Shown piece after piece: positions 11,704 to 13,621 of a stretch of DNA of 13,621 bases. The notes beneath the pieces are model-generated. The model searched no databases. It was not told the origin of the DNA and saw nothing but the letters and a program-made list of their open reading frames with translations. The DNA comes from Acidimicrobiia bacterium (lineage in GTDB: Bacteria; Actinomycetota; Acidimicrobiia; Spongiisociales; ZC4RG35): contig JAICND010000008.1 of the NCBI GenBank assembly GCA_025929005.1, positions 1 to 13,621 on the forward strand, in the 5' to 3' direction. Made by a program: the position numbers and the translations under genes. Numbering within the stretch: position 1 is the stretch's first letter; each line of letters opens with the position of its first letter.

Positions 11704-13217
11704 AGGTCCCGGTCAAGCGTGCCCTTATCTCGGTGAGTGACAAGTCCGGACTTGTGGACTTCGCGCGTCGACTGGTCGCGGCAGGCGTGGAGCTCGTCGC
11801 TTCCGGAGGTACCGCCACCACCTTGAGCGAGGCCGGTCTCCCGGTGACGGCGGTGTCCGATGTGACAGGAGCACCCGAGCTCTTGGGGGGACGGGTGAAG
11901 ACCCTCCATCCCCGGATCCATGCCGGGATTCTGGCGCGACGGGGTGATAACGAGCATCAGCGCCAACTCGAGGAACAAGGGATCAAGCCCTTCGAGCTGG
12001 TGGTGGTGAACCTCTATCCCTTTGGTGAAACCGTCGCTGCCGGTGATGTCTCCGTTGACGAGGCCATAGAACAAATCGACATCGGGGGGCCCTCCTTGAT
12101 TAGGGCCGCCGCCAAAAACCATGAGTCAGTGGCCGTAGCGACGAGTCCCGCCTGGTACGAGCCGATTGCCGAACAGGTTGAGGCCGGTGGTGTCGATGAC
12201 GTGCTGCGGGTGCGAATGGCCCGCGAAGCCTTCTTTCACACCGCCGCCTACGACGCAGCGATTGTCGGATGGATGGAACGAGACGAGGAGTTGCCCATCC
12301 GGCTGGTGCTGCCCTTGCGCAGGGTCGGGCTCCTTCGTTACGGCGAGAACCCCCACCAACCAGGGGCGATCTATCTCGACGATGGTCGCTTCCAACCATG
12401 GTCGGTTCTGCATGGAAAGGAGATGTCTTTCAACAATCACCTCGACCTCGACGCGGCCCGTCGTCTCGTTCACGCTGTAGCGGAGCCGGCCGCCGTGATC
12501 GTCAAACACACCAATCCCTGCGGGTTGGCGATCGGTTCGAACCTCGTCGAGGCCTACCTGAGGGCGTGGGAGTGTGATCCGGTATCGGCTTTCGGAGGAG
12601 TCGTGGCTTTCAACCGTGAGCTGGACGTCGAAACAGCGCAAGCCATCGTCGCCGGTGGCTTCATCGAGATTGTCGCGGCCGATCCGGTCCGCACCGAAGC
12701 CCTCGCTGTTCTGTCGAAACGCAAGGACCTGAGAGTGGTCGCCACCGGAGCTCCACAAAACCGTGGGCTGGACCTGCGGCGAGTGGAAGACGGCATGGTC
12801 GGCCAGTCCTGGGACGGTCCCGATGACTCGGGATGGTCGCTGGTCACTACCCGGGAGCCCACCCGGGTCGAGCTGGCCAGCCTGCGTCTCGCCTGGACGG
12901 TGGCGGCTCATACCAAGTCGAATGCCGTTGTTATCGCACGAGATGGGATGACAGTCGGCATCGGCGCAGGCGATCAGAGCCGGGTGGGGGCTGCCCGGCG
13001 GGCTCTCGTGACAGCGGGGCCAACCCGGGCGCGAGGTGCCGTAGCTGCCTCCGATGCCTTCTTTCCATTTCCTGACGGGGTTGCCTTGCTGGCCGGAGCG
13101 GGGATCGTGGCCGTCGTCGCCCCGGGCGGCTCGATCCGTGACCCCGAGGTGGTGGCCGAGGCCGAGCGGCTCGGCATTACGTTCCTTTTGGCCGAACGAC
13201 GCCACTTCCGGCACTAG
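11700..13217 (+). CDS. purH: Bifunctional AICAR transformylase / IMP cyclohydrolase
   Basis: PurH, 505 aa, catalyses the last two steps to IMP: formylation of AICAR with 10-formyl-THF, then ring closure. The N-terminal cyclohydrolase (MGS-like) domain shows RALISVSDKSGL (7-18), ASGGTATTL (34-42), GGRVKTLHPRIHAG (63-76), VVVNLYPF (101-108) and IDIGGPSLIRAAAKN (126-140). The transformylase domain shows RYGENPHQ (213-220), the catalytic pair K269-H270 in VKHTNPCG, CDPVSAFGGVVAFN, then SNAVV, GAGDQSRV, ASDAFFPFPD, GGSIRD and a C-terminal FRH. Complete and normal in length (E. coli 529). The GTG start sits in a GTGA overlap with purN, indicating translational coupling; folD follows after 10 bp with its own ribosome site. 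No missing residues. Confidence 0.97.
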   Translation: MKVPVKRALISVSDKSGLVDFARRLVAAGVELVASGGTATTLSEAGLPVTAVSDVTGAPELLGGRVKTLHPRIHAGILARRGDNEHQRQLEEQGIKPFELVVVNLYPFGETVAAGDVSVDEAIEQIDIGGPSLIRAAAKNHESVAVATSPAWYEPIAEQVEAGGVDDVLRVRMAREAFFHTAAYDAAIVGWMERDEELPIRLVLPLRRVGLLRYGENPHQPGAIYLDDGRFQPWSVLHGKEMSFNNHLDLDAARRLVHAVAEPAAVIVKHTNPCGLAIGSNLVEAYLRAWECDPVSAFGGVVAFNRELDVETAQAIVAGGFIEIVAADPVRTEALAVLSKRKDLRVVATGAPQNRGLDLRRVEDGMVGQSWDGPDDSGWSLVTTREPTRVELASLRLAWTVAAHTKSNAVVIARDGMTVGIGAGDQSRVGAARRALVTAGPTRARGAVAASDAFFPFPDGVALLAGAGIVAVVAPGGSIRDPEVVAEAERLGITFLLAERRHFRH

Positions 13218-13220
13218 GAG
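13216..13220 (+). promoter_or_regulatory. Ribosome-binding site of folD
   Basis: AGGAG overlaps the last two bases of the purH stop codon and lies 7 nt before ATG 13228. It supports that ATG over the one at 13237. Its overlap with the purH stop indicates that purH and folD share a message. Confidence 0.7.
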
Positions 13221-13227
13221 ACAGGTT

Positions 13228-13621
13228 ATGGGAGCAATGATCCTCGATGGCAAGTTGGTGGCAGCGGCCGTCAAAGCAGAGGTAGCGGCGGAGGTGGCGA
13301 AGCTTGTTCGCCCACCGGGCCTAGCCACGGTACTGGTCGGTGACGATCCGGCGTCGCACACTTATGTGCGCGGCAAACGGCGCGATGCCGAGGAAGTGGG
13401 GATGGTGTCTTTTCACCATCCGGTTCCCGCTTCCGCCAACCAGGAACAGATAGAGGCCCTGATCGACGAACTTAACGCGGACCCGGCCGTCGACGGGATT
13501 CTCGTGCAGCTTCCCCTGCCGAAGGGCCTCAATTCGGAGGCGGTAGTTGAGCGGATGGATCCGGCCAAAGACGCCGACGGCCTTCATCCGACGAACCTGG
13601 GCCGACTGATCCTCGACCGAC
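13228..13621 (+). CDS. folD: Methylene-THF dehydrogenase / methenyl-THF cyclohydrolase (FolD), N-terminal part
   Basis: The right edge cuts this gene after 131 residues; full FolD is about 285-300. FolD converts 5,10-methylene-THF through methenyl-THF to 10-formyl-THF, the donor used by PurN and PurH just upstream. Visible family landmarks are ILDGKLVA (5-12), GLATVLVGDDPASHTYVRGKRRDAEEVG in pieces around Y46 and K50 (substrate Tyr and catalytic Lys), DGILVQLPLP (89-98) and PAKDADGLHPTNLGRL (112-127). It starts 10 bp after the purH stop with a good ribosome site, so purN-purH-folD is very likely one operon. The NADP-binding half lies outside the window. Confidence 0.95.
   Translation, partial: MGAMILDGKLVAAAVKAEVAAEVAKLVRPPGLATVLVGDDPASHTYVRGKRRDAEEVGMVSFHHPVPASANQEQIEALIDELNADPAVDGILVQLPLPKGLNSEAVVERMDPAKDADGLHPTNLGRLILDR

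Noticed and set aside
12126..13361. 411-codon minus-strand open frame across purH and folD
   Set aside because: It lies opposite two confident genes and has low-complexity shadow composition with no recognisable family.
1..13621. Mobile elements, CRISPR arrays, tRNA/rRNA genes, toxin-antitoxin or defence genes
   Set aside because: No spaced direct repeats, transposase or integrase motifs, terminal inverted repeats or cloverleaf-like sequences were seen; the window is almost fully occupied by housekeeping genes.

Overview
The window is high-GC, gene-dense chromosomal DNA. It most likely comes from an uncultured, Acidimicrobiia-like actinobacterium. The backbone order pcrA/uvrD1 - sucC - sucD - small membrane protein - purN - purH matches a neighbourhood known from Actinobacteria (in Mycobacterium tuberculosis, Rv0949, Rv0951-0952, Rv0954-0955, Rv0956-0957). 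Of the 13 genes whose starts lie in the window, 7 begin with GTG, 4 with ATG, and 2 appear to use non-canonical starts (CTG and ATC). At least three genes have a -10 hexamer that ends exactly 6 nt before the start codon, the geometry of leaderless transcripts. The class-level assignment is inference; the gene calls are not.

Layout. (1) 1-1433: the 3' end of a CheA-type hybrid kinase (end of a CheW-like domain fused to a receiver domain), then a small membrane histidine kinase. (2) 1487-3709: a UvrD/PcrA helicase behind a leaderless promoter with a small palindrome. (3) 3711-4814, minus strand: transaldolase, tail to tail with pcrA with one base between the stops. (4) 4896-7443: a tightly coupled run of a stand-alone B12-binding mutase subunit, sucC and sucD, joined by GTGA overlaps. 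Together these can carry methylmalonyl-CoA (or another acyl-CoA rearranged to succinyl-CoA) to succinate with nucleotide triphosphate formation. (5) 7468-9869: lemA plus a DUF2207 membrane protein with a signal peptide and a poly-glycine tail. (6) 9955-10356: a small four-helix membrane protein, converging with overlapping stops on (7) a minus-strand DUF169 protein, 10353-11075. (8) 11125-13621: purN, purH and the start of folD, a purine and one-carbon cluster. PurN and PurH use 10-formyl-THF, and FolD makes it.

There are no RNA genes, mobile elements, CRISPR arrays or pseudogenes that I can support, and no gap over 100 bases. The window is mostly housekeeping. The points worth a second look are the two probable non-canonical start codons, each backed by several independent lines of sequence evidence, the B12-subunit/sucCD coupling, and the sucCD proteins, which look unlike the usual actinobacterial type.
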